DNA of 64,000 nt. It comes from Terebella lapidaria (lineage: Eukaryota; Annelida; Polychaeta; Terebellida; Terebellidae). Every line of letters starts with the position of its first letter. Within the stretch, counting starts at the first letter, position 1. Location of the stretch: the NCBI GenBank assembly GCA_949152475.1, contig OX424560.1, positions 6,076,001 to 6,140,000 on the forward strand, read 5' to 3'. This document shows, one piece after another, positions 46,740 to 60,618 of the stretch. A program made the translations under genes and the position numbers. The notes below the pieces were generated by a model, which saw only the letters and a list, made by a program, of their open reading frames with translations, had not been told where the DNA came from and did not search any database.

Positions 46740-48720
46740 ATTTTTGTTTCAAAAGATTCCTCTGATATACCTTTGTGCTGTGTATAAGTTTCGTTGCCCT
46801 TGAATCGTCGGTCTGCCTGTGGCAGCCATTTTGATTTTTTTGACCGGTCCCAGATAGGACTTTCCCATGTTAAATTAGCCTATGCTTTATAATGGGGACA
46901 AATATCTCCTAATATCTCACTTAATATTGGGATTAGACATTAGGAATCAATTGTGCACATATAGGAAATTATATATGCCGATTATTCTCGTGACCTTGAA
47001 TTTTACCTTCGACCTAATTTTCAAGGTCACAACTCAAATTGGCTAATATCTCGCTTATTATCGACTTTACAGCTTAGGAATAAATTGTCAGCATATAGGA
47101 AATGATATATTCTGAATATTATCGTGACCTTCATTTTGACCTTTGACCTCATTCTCAAGGTCACAGGACCAAATGGCTAATGTCTCGCTTATTATCGACT
47201 TTACAGCTTAGGAAACCAGGGATAGGGCTAGAGCATTTGAACAGTGGGTCAATTGGCCCCTTGACATTCAGAGCAATGGGACATTCCAAGTTTCAATGGG
47301 ACATAACGCATTCGTTTATTATTGACACGATCTCAAATCCATTGATAACTATAAATATCAAAATATCAATCCGTATATCCTGTGTAAAATATATCTGGAA
47401 TCTATTTATTATATTTTTTACTTGATTAGTTGAGATGAATTAACAATTATAATTATTATTCACAGTGCTCAGTTACTTTGCTGAACATATCACGAATATT
47501 GCCATAAGGCAATTTAAGTTTTTTCTTAGGTGGCATCCTATGTATTCTGCATGCTTCTCATGAAATATTAACCAAAAAACACTAAACTATGGCAGCCCCG
47601 CTCGTCTACATTGAAACAGATCGTTGGAATGGAACGCATACAAATTCTGATTGATTATGCAATTGTGTGAGTGGTGGCGCGCCCTAGCGGTTGAAACATC
47701 ATGATTATTTACTATTTTGCCCCACCTGGCGAACATCGGCAAAACTAACTGTAATTTATTTTCCGATCGAATCCGAAGCAAAAAAGTTTTAATGAAGAAT
47801 ACTATCTAGATCTACCAGTGAAACAATCGGGATGATGTCCCATTTGATTTCATTTCGTGACGAAAACCGTATTTCGAGCGCTGCATGCGGGGAAATGTAG
47901 TATGCGGTAACTGGCGCATGGCCCATCAAAGCTATGGGTCATTTCGAATTTCTTGCAGTCAACTCAATGGCGCGGAGCGCGACTCTCGGCCTAAAGTTAA
48001 ATTCGTGTATCAGTGAAACAAGCTTTTTGGCTGTAGTTTTATTTTGGATATTCAGATCCACTTGAAATCTTGTGTGTCTGAATCGGGTATCATGCCGTAA
48101 TTTTCCACCAACTTTAAGAATTGAAACTCAAGAAATAAAAGAGTTGGCAATATACCCCAATGTTGAATTTCAGTCCAAAATGGCATTAAATAAATTCAAA
48201 CAAATTCGGGGCTTTCATCGTGTTTATGCCCGTACAGAATGAACATATTGAGCTGATTTTGGAGTTTGAAGGCAGAGTAAATTTTATTTAACTCGTACAT
48301 CAAAAAAAAAATCCCATGTAGGGGATGAAATTCAACATTGGGTTACATTGCAAACTTTTTCAATTCTTAAAAAAGAATTCGGAAATTTCGTTAAAAATTG
48401 CGGCATGATACATAATTAAACCATACCAAATTTCAACTTGATACGATGATCCAAAAGAAAACTATGGCCAAAAAGCGCGTTTCACTGATGGCTGAAGTTG
48501 AGTTTACCCCCGGGAATCAATTGTGAACATATAGGAAATTATGTATGTCGAATATTTCGATGACCTTGAACCTGACACTTGACCTCGTTTTCAAGGTCAG
48601 AGCACAAAATCGCTAATATCTTGGTTATTATGGATTTTACAGCTTAGGCATCAATTGAGGACATATAGGAAATTATATATGCCGAATATTCTTGTGAGCT
48701 TAAATTTGACCTTTGACCTC
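46740..48720. repeat. Second copy of the minisatellite element, split by a MITE
   Basis: Leader (AGGACTTTCCCATGTTAAAT, as at 3,068) and units with GACCTTGAATTT and CATATAGGAAATTATAT at 46,900-47,220 and 48,510-48,720. Between them lie about 800 bases of unrelated sequence and the MITE. Confidence 0.6.
47995..48510. repeat. MITE copy 2
   Basis: Inverted ends TATCAGTGAAACAAGCTTTT and, in reverse, CATCAGTGAAACGCGCTTTT; internal ATTGGGTTACATTGCAAACT as in copy 1. More diverged than copy 1. Confidence 0.65.
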
Positions 48721-50310
48721 AATAAACTGAAACCGCTACAAAAGCAAAGAATATCTTTGACAGTACTAGTCAGTTCCATTCTAGTTCCATATCATTGTAT
48801 ATTAGGCTCTAACACGTTCGACTTACGTAGAGCAAGTTTTAGGCGTGAATGATGTGCAATTATTCTCATGACTTCATGACATTGCTTTCAGCTTACATAA
48901 AACTGAACTCTTGGGTCCGGTAAGCGCAGAGCCCTACGGCTCTATGTTTATCCATGCAATCAGCTGTCAAAAGTCCTTGGTAAATGTAGAACCCTTGGGC
49001 GGAATTTGCTCCCTCTCTTGAGTATACATATCATTCAAACTTGAGGATATTGGGCTGGACTCATAAATTTTCAGACCAGTCCCGATAGCAAATGGTATTT
49101 CCAGTTATTGCCACTACTTTTATCATAACTCAATCATGCTCATGGAGAAAAAGAAATGTTTTTCAAGTTGAAACCACAAGATTTTTTATTAACACAATGA
49201 CAAAAAACTTTTCGGGAAACAAGACCCAAACAATATTTCCTATACTGGCAAATCAAATATAGTTGTTGCTACTGAACGTGCGATGGTACCAGTAAGTTAT
49301 TGCCAGTAGATGGCAAACTTCGCAACTGTGGTTGACTGAAATCACCATTTGTAACAAATCATATTACTGTAAATGCATGAAGTGCACATACAAAAATATG
49401 TGTATTAATATGTACAATTTCGCTGTTTCATTGTTTCCGTCTTGCACTTTTCTTTGATTTGCTTGGAGGAAGCATGCTTTAGGGATTCTGACTGGTATCA
49501 CTTTCAACGCATCTTATCTGTTATCTGCTGTCATAGGTAATTTGATGCCTCTCACGTCTGTTATATTTGTCCCATGAGTGTAGCTTGTTTTTGTGGGAAG
49601 TACGGCATGTCCCTACTGTCTAGACGGATGTCCATTTATATCCGAAAATGTCTTTCTTTTTGTTGTCTAGCAGAATATGATGATCAGCGACCTAATAACT
49701 GAAGACGATTTGGTATGTTTGTTATGATATAAACATATTGTCGGTCTCTTTGTTGGTATAGCCTAGTAGAAGAAATACGGCACAAATACTCCTGAAGCTT
49801 GAATGAACAAGGACATATTTACTCTGGAACTGGAGAATCTCTCGGGGAAATCGATCATAACCCAATAATTTTAGTAGTATAATTCCATATAATTCCAAGT
49901 ATATTGGTCATTTCTAAGGTAACTTTGGGCGCTATGGTGCCACAAGTGAAAGTTGATTAAACTGTTCGAATCAGAACCGTAATGTCCATGTAAATGTTAC
50001 TATTCACTGGAATGATAATAAGGCTTTCGATAGATCCTCTATATGCTATATTGCTGATGATTTGTATATCAGGTATGCATTTCTTTGTGATTGTCATTTG
50101 GACATCACACTGATATACTGGTAGACAATCCAGTTGTGCAACTCCGATGTTCCAGAATGAACAACGTGTGCCATCATTCAGTATTATTTGACTGCATTCT
50201 ATTAAATAGACTTCCGTAGTGTCTTTGAAGTACAAATGATATATCAACACACATCAGTTTTCATTCCCATGCAAGCAGAACAAACTATATCTGAAAACCA
50301 CTGGATAAAT
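48721..50310. other. No gene recognised
   Basis: Only short frames. The minus-strand frame 49,957-50,250 (CSQIILNDGTRCSFWNIGVA, LDCLPVYQCDVQMT) is Cys-spaced like an extracellular exon, but no border or domain is convincing. Confidence 0.3.
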
Positions 50311-51009
50311 GTAAGTATCAATCTATTACCACCAATACAATCAGATTTTGATGATGACAATAACAAACGTAAAATACAACATTTTGCAATAGAAACAAAG
50401 CCCGACCAAATAGATTATCCAAAGACACACTGGCGTCATCAGGGGCAGACAGTGTGTTAAATGTAGTTGTTTCTACTGTACACCTGATGGAATTAGTATA
50501 CAACGGCCCAATAACCTATGGAAATAATTTAGAAAAACCGAAACTAACCCCATGGAATAGATACATGACAAGTACAAAAGTACCCAATCACAAGCCAGAA
50601 GGTTACTGAGTTGATGGTATCCTCGGGGACAGATTTAACGTCCGCCAGCAGTGACACCGACTCAGTGGTATGAATGTAAGTATCAATCTATTACCACCAA
50701 TACAATCAGATTTTGATGATGACAATAACAAACGTAAAATACAACATTTTGCAATAGAAACAAAGCCCGACCAAATAGTTTATCCAAAGACACACTGGCG
50801 TCATCAGGGGCAGACAAGTGTGTTAAATGTAGTTGTTTCTACTGTACACCTGATGGAATTAGTATACAACTGCCCAACAACCTATGGAAATAATTTAGAA
50901 AAACCGAAACTAACCCCATGGAATAGATACATGACAAGTACAAAAGTACCCAATCACAAGCCAGAAGGCTACTGAGTTGATGGTATCCTCGGGGACAGAT
51001 TTAACGTCC
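50311..51009. repeat. 364-bp satellite family, array III (about 1.9 copies)
   Basis: Units start at 50,311 and 50,676 (period 365) and end at TTAACGTCCG near 51,009. More like array I (TCGGGGACAGATTTAACGTC) than array II. Confidence 0.9.
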
Positions 51010-51399
51010 GTATGCATCCATGTACAAAACCATTCTATTTTAGCAGATAACCGTGTCCATGTCTGTCACCGAGCACTCTGTTGGCCTTGACTGTTAGAGT
51101 TTCATCTAATGTGCATTGTACATCTTGACATATTCTCCGAAATGATACATATGAGACTCTTTTGTCCTTGTAAAGTGAAGCCATGTGTGCTTTTTACTCG
51201 GGAAGAAAATGAATATGTGAATAGACAAGTCAAGCAGCACATTATGACGAAAATATAATCATGAATTATTATTGTAAGTCCATGTGAACATATTTTAGGG
51301 TATTATAGAATATTACAACACTACTCGTATAAACTGACTTTGCCATTATAACTTACAATAGACGTGGAATCAATACCCAGTATTAAGTATTCCGAGCAA

Positions 51400-51900
51400 A
51401 CAAAATTGGGTCCGTTATCCAATCTCATAGTCCGGGGACAGAAAGTCATATCAGGCATACGAAGTGAGAGAAAACAAAAATGACAGGGAAACTCATGAAC
51501 CCCCAAAAATGGTCATTAGGAGGTGAAATCAGGTGTTCCGGAAAGAGTGAGCATTTCCTGCCCCACTAGTGGCACCCGTCATGAATTCCCCAAAATTAAC
51601 ATGAAAATAGATCCAGTTGCATGGCAGACATGGATTTGCTGTATTTATCAACCAGATCATGATGACGTCCATAGAATTTCTTAAACGCAGAAATTAATTC
51701 TATGACGTCCATAGAATTTCTTACAACTTCGGCTCTGGAGCAAGAGTAATATTATCAGTCACACCTGTGAAATTTGCCCACTTGGATAATTTCCCCTTAT
51801 GATGGACATAAATAAGGAAAATTGGCAGTGTTAGCTCTGAACCATTGATGCGGTTATATGTCAGCATCTGATTGGTCTTAGATGCACGAAATCATCTGTC
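51400..51900 (+). pseudogene. Immunoglobulin-like exon remnant, copy D
   Basis: After AAATCAG the plus strand reads VPERVSISCPTSGTRHEFPK, then WQTWICCIYQPDHDDVHRIS and a stop. ERVSISCPTSG fits an Ig B strand. DNA matches 19,840-19,880 in reverse (GAAAGAGTGAGCATTT) and the GATGACGTCCATAG near 19,770. A 23-base piece around GACGTCCATAGAATTTCTTA is duplicated at 51,664 and 51,702. Confidence 0.45.
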
Positions 51901-51999
51901 ATGCCAGGCCAGGAAAACACTGTGGATCACGGGGTGTGTTTAATGCTCATCTCCTGGTCTTGTGTTAAGCACACTGGTAATTAAAGCTCATTGATTACT

Positions 52000-53150
52000 C
52001 GATGACGGGGTTTATGGCAATGTATCTTCCGTCTATCCACCATGATGACTGCTTCCGAGACATACATGATGGATGTTGTTACAACATTGTTGTATATATT
52101 ACACAATGTTCATTCAACATGTTCTGATCACTGGACATGTTTGGCAAAACACTGAGAACCTGTACATTTGGTAGATATTTTAGTCGCAACAATGCTCAAA
52201 CCCGTAACAAAAAAACAACACGCCATTTGCAACTGGAATTGGCCTTCAGGATGGCTGCCAACTCCATGGACTATAGTTCTAAAGATCAAAGAAGTAACTC
52301 TCACTTCCGTACATCCGGTGAAAACACAGGAGAATGATGTGAGGGCGTAGAATAATTGTCTTCAGGATTGTTCGCCTGCTATGAGGGATAACTTGTGCGT
52401 TTTCTTTCTTTCTTCGTGTTTCATGTTGATGAATCATGACCTTGGCCGCACCATTAGGGTTAATAGTACCAACCATCTGTTCTTGCGTATATTGTTACTA
52501 CACATATACGTATTATTCAATATCACAGACATCACCAATATTTGATGATAATTACCAAGCACCAAATATTGCAGTTCAAAGATAACCATCAAAATGTTAA
52601 AACATATAACGATATGCTTCTATCTCTTACCAATACACACATTTCAGCAAAATCAAATTATAGCTGATACAGCATAGGTATCTTATATCAAGGAGATTAC
52701 ATGTATGATATTATATCACATCATGAAATCAGAATATCATTGTTTTCTGAAAATCAATGGGGGTACCTGCGCCAATTGCAAATTCGTTGAAATAATTCGG
52801 TAAAGACCCACCTTGCATTTCATGCCCTCTCTGGGGAAAATCGTTCATGCATAGCGAAGTCAGTGTTGTTGACAAATTTTAGTCTTACTGGTCAGCAACA
52901 ATCATACCTATGAATATTGATTAATTTAAGTCATGCATGAATAAACTGTGAATATTGGAATGTCTTCATATCTCAAGGTGGGTCTATATACAGAAAAACA
53001 CAAACAATTCGTACCTTCCGATAATGTACCCCATTCATATCAAGTACATCGAAATAATATTAGGCCGCTCACATGTACAAGCACAAAAATGATTATGAAT
53101 GATGCTGCTATATTACAATCTTCAAGCAGCATCACGTAGATGTTGAGATG
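52000..53150. repeat. Diverged paralogous block, copy 1
   Basis: Resembles 54,340-55,230 in the same orientation: GACTGCTTCCGAGACATACA against GACTGCCTCCGAGACATGTA, and further matches at AACAATGCTCAAA and near the end. No intact coding frame. Confidence 0.5.
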
Positions 53151-54339
53151 TAATCCTACCCTATTTGTCTAGACATTACTTTTCATTTTCATGTTGGGAA
53201 CCATAACCAAGAGTCTCTTCAGAAGAACGAATAGTCCCAAGGGTATCGTTTCTGACAATATGTCTTGATGTACCTTGCACTAGATGAAATTCTATGAGAC
53301 AGCGTCAAATGAAGTGTCTGATGGTAGTTATACACACGAATTTGTGTTGTTATGCAAACAGCGTAGTATTAATACAAATGGATCCTAGAACAATTTGAAT
53401 ACCGAATTAGTTATCGAAGTGTACGCTCGATCAAGTCATTGTCGTCGAAAATTTACAATACACTACATGTATGGTTATTGGTAAAATCTATTTTTGGAAT
53501 ATTTGGATTAGCATGCAGCTACCTTTAGGAAATAGTATGGATATGGTGGTCTGGTACAGAATTGAATGTAGTGGCAAATGTGTGACGAAACTTGTGTTAA
53601 TTTTGTTAAGATTTCAAGCCCTTTATTACGAATCACATTTCTCAATATTTACATGGGGCATTGACTTATAATTTATACTGACAGGCAGGATGCACAGTGC
53701 ATTTTTTCTTCCAATCACAAATCACTCGATATTTGACTTCGAAAGATTTTTACCTAGTTTCTCAGAAAATTATTCATCTCGGTCAGGGATACAAAAAAAG
53801 AAACACGACACAGTTCAAATGTTTGTAATTCGTGTACGTATGGTATATTATAGCGATAAACCCCAAATATCCAATTTGAATATATGTCTGTTTATGTCAG
53901 GTAAAATGCATAACTTTCTGCCACATAGTGCCTTTTGTATGTAGTACTCATGAGGCTGTATCCGTCCTATATCATATATGCTATCCAATGGATCCATTTT
54001 GAAGTTCCACGAACAAACTTTTTTGATTTCTGCAAGGGCCCTCTACAAAATATAGTACACACAAAACTTCCACACAATCAGATAAACTTCATTTAAAAGC
54101 AGTTGTTTAAAATGTAGAGTCGCATACAAAATAATTTCTACTTCACCATGCTATCTGCTGTAAAGGTGGGCACTGGTTTTCTCTCGTGTAAGGATGTACA
54201 TAACACAGTAAAATATTCCTGAAATGTTCGCATAGTTTGTATTGCTGACACCGCACCCTTGAATCTATACTGATGAGTGTAGATGTCATGCCAAGCATCA
54301 CAGAAAATTTGTGTGGACCAAAATATGTGCTTTATATTC
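53151..54339. other. Unassigned; possible exon remnants
   Basis: 53,471-53,671 (+) contains VVWYRIECSGKCVTKLVLIL, reminiscent of an Ig-like core but too short to call. 53,690-53,944 is open with no motif. Confidence 0.25.
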
Positions 54340-55230
54340 GTTTGCTTACTTGAGGACGGCCGATGGCCAGGATGCAGTTGATATGTCGTGTACCTATCCA
54401 ATATAATGACTGCCTCCGAGACATGTATAACATGGCTGCTGTTTTCTGAACTGCATTCTCTTGGAAGCAATCTTCCCAATCCCACCAGTATATGTCCACC
54501 TGTAGACCGTCAAACTACACTCAGATGTTTTTCAAGGCCATATGGGATGGGCTGAATTTCATTTGGAATTTGGTATTTTTAACGCAGCTGTCAACCGAAA
54601 CAATGCTCAAAATTATCACCCAGCACACCTTTTGTAAACTGCAATGCATCTTCGCCTTGACAGCCACGTTCATTAGCAGCAGCTCTAGAGATCAAAGCAA
54701 TGACCTTCACTTCCAAACCCTCAGTGGAAGGACAGTTTCCAGGGACAATATTGTATGAAACATTGAGTAGGATTGTCAACTGTATAGTCCCTCTACGATG
54801 GCTTATTACTTATCATCTGTCTTATATCATTCTGTTTTATGTTGAAGAATCATGACCTCGAATGCACAATTAGTGTATGTAGTGGTAATCAAATTTGATG
54901 AATAAAAGTTCACCACTAATAAAATGTAATCGCATAGAAGCAGATAAAAACTTCCAAACCACAAAAAATAACAAAATCGAATAAAGCTATACAATGTGTT
55001 CAGATGAATTATACATATCAACGAGTGCTCATGTACCATCAGATATCAATATAGTAATATGTAGTATATATAGACAATATATACCAACACTTGTTTTATA
55101 TATAATATATATACCAACACTTACATGTATATATCAAATTAATCTATTTTCGCTGGCAAGCTGTTCCATGTACCAGTACGATGATGATTCTAAATGACGC
55201 TGTCATATCAAATTATTCTAACAGCATAGC
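54340..55230. repeat. Diverged paralogous block, copy 2
   Basis: Partner of 52,000-53,150. The minus-strand frame 54,138-54,485 (115 codons) overlaps its start and has no recognised domain. Confidence 0.5.
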
Positions 55231-56537
55231 GAAAGTGTTACGTGGATATATAGTCCGTGCATATTTTTCTATACATTATTCCTCACCAAATCAGTCAACA
55301 AAAAAGAAAAGAATGTACATTAATTATTCGTGACATGTTGACAATATACTACTATTCAGTAACACTTAGTTTCTGCAATAGCATACCTGTGTTTGAAGAT
55401 CGTGTTTTCAGGTAGTCGTTAAACCGATTCACTTCTGCAAGTTTGTGCATATATACTGTATGCGTTTCGATTTGCCAGTGTGGGAGAGCAACTGATTCAT
55501 CTGGCTGTTTGTGATATCTAATGCATCACTCGGATTTAATACATTGATTTTGTAAATGTATTCCACGGATACGGTTTTGGGATATGAAGTTGTCTGTTTC
55601 TCGGTATTCATTTGAAATAAATATGAATAAATTTGTAACATACATTGCCTTCAACAAAGTCAATATCAAGATAACATTACGTTCTTTCAGTAAAAAAGGC
55701 AGTTTCTCATTGGACTCGAAATAGACATTTATAATATATATGTTTTTATTCGGTGGTCATCGATACCGAAACAGTACAGCGAATTATCAATCCACATCAT
55801 ACAGTAATATACATCTATTACACCCGGGGATGTGATACATATTACTCGGTCAATCTACGATAAGCACTGTTTCCATAGACAAGCATGTTTGATTTATATT
55901 TAAAGATCCCGCCGTTGACCTGACATCCCGTAAACCACTGGTATCGGATCCAATTATCTTAATGCCATCTATGAATCATGGAGCATGAATGATATTTTTT
56001 GCTACATAGAAGTGGCAGAATTTCCCCCAAGGCTTCTATATTTAGTACTATTTTTCACATTTGTTGGTCAGGCGATTCGACATTAGTTCATCATGAAACC
56101 AAAACCTGATGGGAGAAGCCCACTCCAAATTATATCCGTCACGTTTTTACATGTGCTCTGTAGAACATGACGATAATGTATCATACACAGTGACACAGCC
56201 AATTTTGTATTTGTGTCCCAGTGAAACCGAATTGTGGTTGATGAGGATGGTTGTTTCTGGTGTAATTATTTAAAACTACACCCCTTTATAGATCGTAAGT
56301 ACGCTACGGCCATCCCGATGTTAGCAGCAAGTCTTGGGCTTTCATCTGTATTTTTTACTGATGACATCCCTGACATCTTTATAATTGACGTTTAGAAGAC
56401 ACATTGACATCGAGGACGAGGGATAAAAAATATGGGTTTCATAGTGTCATGTACCATGTGGGACAAGTCATGTAATATACATAATTCGCGATACCCTCCA
56501 TATTACATCAGCATTATTTCCTATTGGGAATAGATAT
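55231..56537. other. No gene recognised
   Basis: AT-rich, short frames only. Confidence 0.35.
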
Positions 56538-56790
56538 TGGGGGCAGTTGGCGCAGTCGGTTAAGGCGCTCGTCTCGTGACCAGCAGGATGTTGGTTCGAG
56601 CCGCGGAGCTGGCGCTGCTGTGTTGGCTGTCTAGCACCCTTGGGCAAGGTGTGTACCACAGTGTGTCTCGGTTCACTCAGTCGTATAATTGAGTACCCGA
56701 TTGGCAGTGTTGGCAATTGGACGTGTGTCCTAGTCACCTTATGCCAATATGGCAGCAATAAGTCTCTGACCATTTGAAATGTATGTGTTT
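56538..56790 (+). repeat. tRNA-derived SINE
   Basis: PolIII box A TGGCGCAGTCGG (56,548-56,559) and box B GGTTCGAGCC (56,593-56,602) at tRNA spacing, followed by a central domain with TTGGGCAAGGTGTGTACCAC and TCGGTTCACTCAGTCGTATA, a layout shared by many invertebrate SINEs. The 3' end is unclear. Not a functional tRNA: no closing acceptor stem. Confidence 0.8.
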
Positions 56791-58044
56791 GTATACACAA
56801 ATGATATTGATGTCTTTCCTATTCGTACTCTAGTGGATGCCACAACGATCTCGTGAGTATTGTTGTTAGAGGAATAACTTTTGGAATAAATAGTTAGGAA
56901 AAACTGTTGGAATAATATATTATCAGTGTTTTACTTTGTATCACATTTTATCTGATATTATCGGTGTCCACGGCATATTATTGACTATTTCAGCTGATGA
57001 TATCTGTGATGTTTCTGTAGTTCATTCAGTAGTTTTTACTCTGTGACATGTAGGCTACCTTGGACCAAAAATGTCGTCACATATAATATGACTGTTACTA
57101 TACGTTAGCGTTGTGGATATTTTTTTCCTACTTCCAAAATCGATGAGACAAAAATACCTGAAACCTCATAGACGGCCAACTCAATACAACGATGGATACA
57201 GTATTCACCTGCTCTAATTGCCCTCGGACATGACGATGTCGTGAGTAGCACAATGTGTCGTAAAGATACAGGATGGGGTGGTAAATTAACTTCGTCTGGT
57301 GACATCACTATTGTGTTGCTCCTCACCTATTCGTCTAGAAGACGCTTCCGGAGACCATGATCTCAAAAGTATCACTTCCGACATCACGCCGTAGCGTCAA
57401 CGAATTTCAGCCAACACCAGTGCCTCGACTAAAACATGCTTAAATTGGAGCGTGCACACTCTGAACTGAAGGGGAGAATTGTGAGTACGTTATGAACAAA
57501 CCTGGACATTCGACTGTAATAAATTAAAGTGTGGGCACGTGGGGGGACAACTCTGGGGCATTTGAATCTGGTTAGTTTGAACAAAACCATCAATCCCTTC
57601 ATTCCTAACACAATGAGCGAGGAGAAATTTATAGAGTAAGTGAGAAAGCGTACAGTGATTCATGATTTTTATTTTTGCTTTTTATTTAGTACAGTTACTA
57701 ATGATTTTTATGTTACAAGTGTAATATAGGGATATTATTGTTTTCAGTCAATCACCACATTCATTATGACAGATCAGCAAATTATTTTGTTGATGATTGT
57801 GTAGGTCAGAAAATGGCTGTTTAGTTAATACCCATAGTTGCAATAGTAACTTCACACAACCGCACCACATTTATCACCCACCATCATACCTAATTTTGAT
57901 GCACAACCCATAGATGCAGCATTAAATGGGTCAACACTTCGTCATCCGACACCACTGAAGTTATACAGCAAGAGGAGCACGTCACATACTTCGCCCCGCC
58001 CGGATATTCTCACAGCATCAACCAGGCAAATAGTAAGCGTGAAT
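56791..58044. other. Unassigned; degenerate tail-exon-like piece
   Basis: 57,105-57,326 in reverse resembles 63,750-63,840 (both end in ACATGTCCGAGG or CATGTCCGAGGGC with a preceding TGTGGTACT/TGTGCTACT). Rest without features. Confidence 0.3.
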
Positions 58045-58140
58045 GTAAGTATCAATCTATTACCACCGATACAGTGAGATTTTAATGATGCCAATAACAA
58101 ACGAAAGTACAATATTTTGCAATAGAAACAAACTTGATTA
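58045..58140. repeat. 364-bp satellite family, fragment
   Basis: GTAAGTATCAATCTATTACC to TTGCAATAGAAACAAAC. Confidence 0.8.
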
Positions 58141-58349
58141 AGGAATTTCAGCATGCAAAGAACCATTTATTATTATGAATGAAATTTCCATTGATTAGCA
58201 TATTTATGCGACAGGAAACGTGCTTCTAGTGAAATCCTGTTAGCTGTTGCGGGTATGGTCCTGAAGTATCTGAGAAGAGGAAACAGCCGACCCCAAAACA
58301 GCAGACGGGGGACGAAATGTTTTGTCTGAGTTTGACTGCAGTTTTAAGC

Positions 58350-58800
58350 CGAATCAAGATAATATACCAAAATGAGAGTATAACAACTCGTGTATGAATG
58401 TAAAGTTAGGCCCATTGCATCCACAACATCTGCACAAACCGTCATCCAACCTGAAGACATAGCGGCATAAAATACCCAGCCTAGAATAGATCATGCCTAG
58501 GAGAAAACACCTATGTTCTTGGATTCGGGTAAACGTGTAATATTTGGGGCAGGGAATGATTACTCCTTCATGGACACTTGATTTCAACTCCTCACAGCCA
58601 TAATAATGATAATAATATTAATATGTGTGGCGGAAAATGCTTACTTTTTCCGGGATAGCTGATTTCGCCTCCCAGTGGTCATACATGTGGGTTCATGAAG
58701 TTCTATAAAATTTTCTATATATTGCCTGAGATTGGATAATAACCCGATTTTGTTTGCTCGAAACACTTTATACTTGGGTACAGGGTCCATGTCTATTCAT
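58350..58800 (-). pseudogene. Immunoglobulin-like exon remnant, copy E
   Basis: The minus strand reads KSAIPEKVSIFRHT, the counterpart of VPERVSISCPTSG in copy D with the Cys region broken. Surrounding DNA matches 51,400-51,560 in reverse (GAGATTGGATAA side). Confidence 0.35.
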
Positions 58801-60612
58801 TGTGAGATTCAAGATTGAGAACGAGTAGACAGCTGGTTTTTGTAGCTTACTAAACAATGTTGACACAACATTATAATATATATATATATATATTCTATAT
58901 ATGCAATGTAATGTAAAATGTAATTCTATAAAATTTGTCGATGGAACCCGGACAAATCACTTTGCTAACAAGTACAGGAGAGGTAAAATTTTAAATTCCA
59001 CCATGAAACCGAGGAAACTTTATTGTTCAAGATTTTCTTGCAAGTGCTAAATTGCTTTAAAAGTAGTTGATAATCAGTTAGGTATAATTGAAAGTGTAAA
59101 CCATACAACTGATTAACATATTAACAAACAACTGTTGCTTATTTAGACAAACTGAGATTGTCGCCGAAAACAAAACTTTCCAATAGCACGTTATCAAATC
59201 TGTTGTGCATAGTGGCATTGCCATTTTGTGTTCGTGCCCTGTCGCAGCAAACACGAAGGTTCGTCATCGTGGCGAACATATAAAATATATATATCATCAC
59301 TCTCAAACTCTATCCCTTTGTAGTCAGTGCACACACCATAGTTATTTGGCTAGAATTATTACAGGAGGAGTAGGGCCGTTTCTTATCAAGTTAGAACCAA
59401 CTTTCAAAATCAGTGTATATTTGAAAATTCTTTTCTGTCACGTAAACTACTATAGGATACAAAGTTTCCGACTGGATCTTCTCCTTGAAGATGGCGCGAA
59501 ATTCGCGGAAAAAACATGACAGTACATTTCGGGAGTGCCAGGAGCATAAAGGAAATATACACAATTCGTCATGGCACTGTGTGTGAAACTGGCTAGCAAC
59601 GCTGGCTGTCAGACGGGAGATGGATGAAAGATTGATTTGCCCGAGTGTGCATCTAGGTTCTGACAACTCATTTCAAGCATATACCACAATTTTTTTAAAG
59701 CCAATTCATGTGCGAACTAGAGAAAATCAAGATACCGCAGAATGGATAAGTTAAATTAATTGTGAAAGAGGTCCGAACTTTATTTCACAAATTGTAATGC
59801 TACTAAGTTTCTAGTGAATTATTTCCTTACAGTGTGATTTACAACATTCAGTTTCAACAATACAAACCAGTAGATCATATTCTTTGCCGAAAACCTTGGT
59901 GACCAATAATCACTTGACATGTTGCCCAAATGATATGCTGGCCCTCGGCATTCAGATACCAAGGAATATTCCTATAATGTCAAAGAAGTTGGACAAATAT
60001 GATACATTGACTGAGATAGTATTACCTCTGGGATCTGCACTCACGATATCGAGCCAGCGTTCATTTATAACTCGACCATCTACAAAGACATATCCATTTT
60101 TGTTTGGCAGAATGTAGGCAGGGTCGTTCGGTTACGAAAATTTTTATGATATCTGTTGACATGTGTCTCCTTTCGTAACCAGAAGCTAAATGACATTTTG
60201 GAAATAAGGAAATGTTGCAGTGTTGAATGATAATGAAACCATTAGGCTCAATGTGTAGAATGTAATGGAGGCGAGTCCACAAAGATTGATTCTGGTGTCT
60301 TTCAGTATGCAATGAAAAAAATAATGCCCATAACAAAAACTGCAGGGTTGAAGGATTATCATAGTTATTACATGCTCTTCAAATTTGTTTGTGAGCATGT
60401 TAATCAACGATGATTACTTAAATCAACTTAAACTGGGTGTTCACGAATACACTGATGGCATTCCCGAATCAAACAGTGCGTACAATTCGGAAAGCATCAG
60501 TGGTGCTTTGGCGATTATAACCACTACATTGTACGTTCAAGAGACACATCGGCATCCTCAGGGTCGAGGGGTAGCAACAAATGCTTTGACTTCAGTGTGT
60601 GATGTGTCATAA
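58801..60612. other. No intact gene
   Basis: A (TA)n run at 58,880. Frames at 59,205-59,519 (+), 59,391-59,666 (-), 60,061-60,336 (-) and 60,385-60,612 (+, ESNSAYNSESISGALAIITT) overlap one another and lack domains. Confidence 0.3.
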
Positions 60613-60618
60613 GGAAAC

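Noticed and set aside
56538-56612. Functional tRNA gene
   Set aside because: Boxes A and B are present but the acceptor stem does not close, and a SINE body follows.
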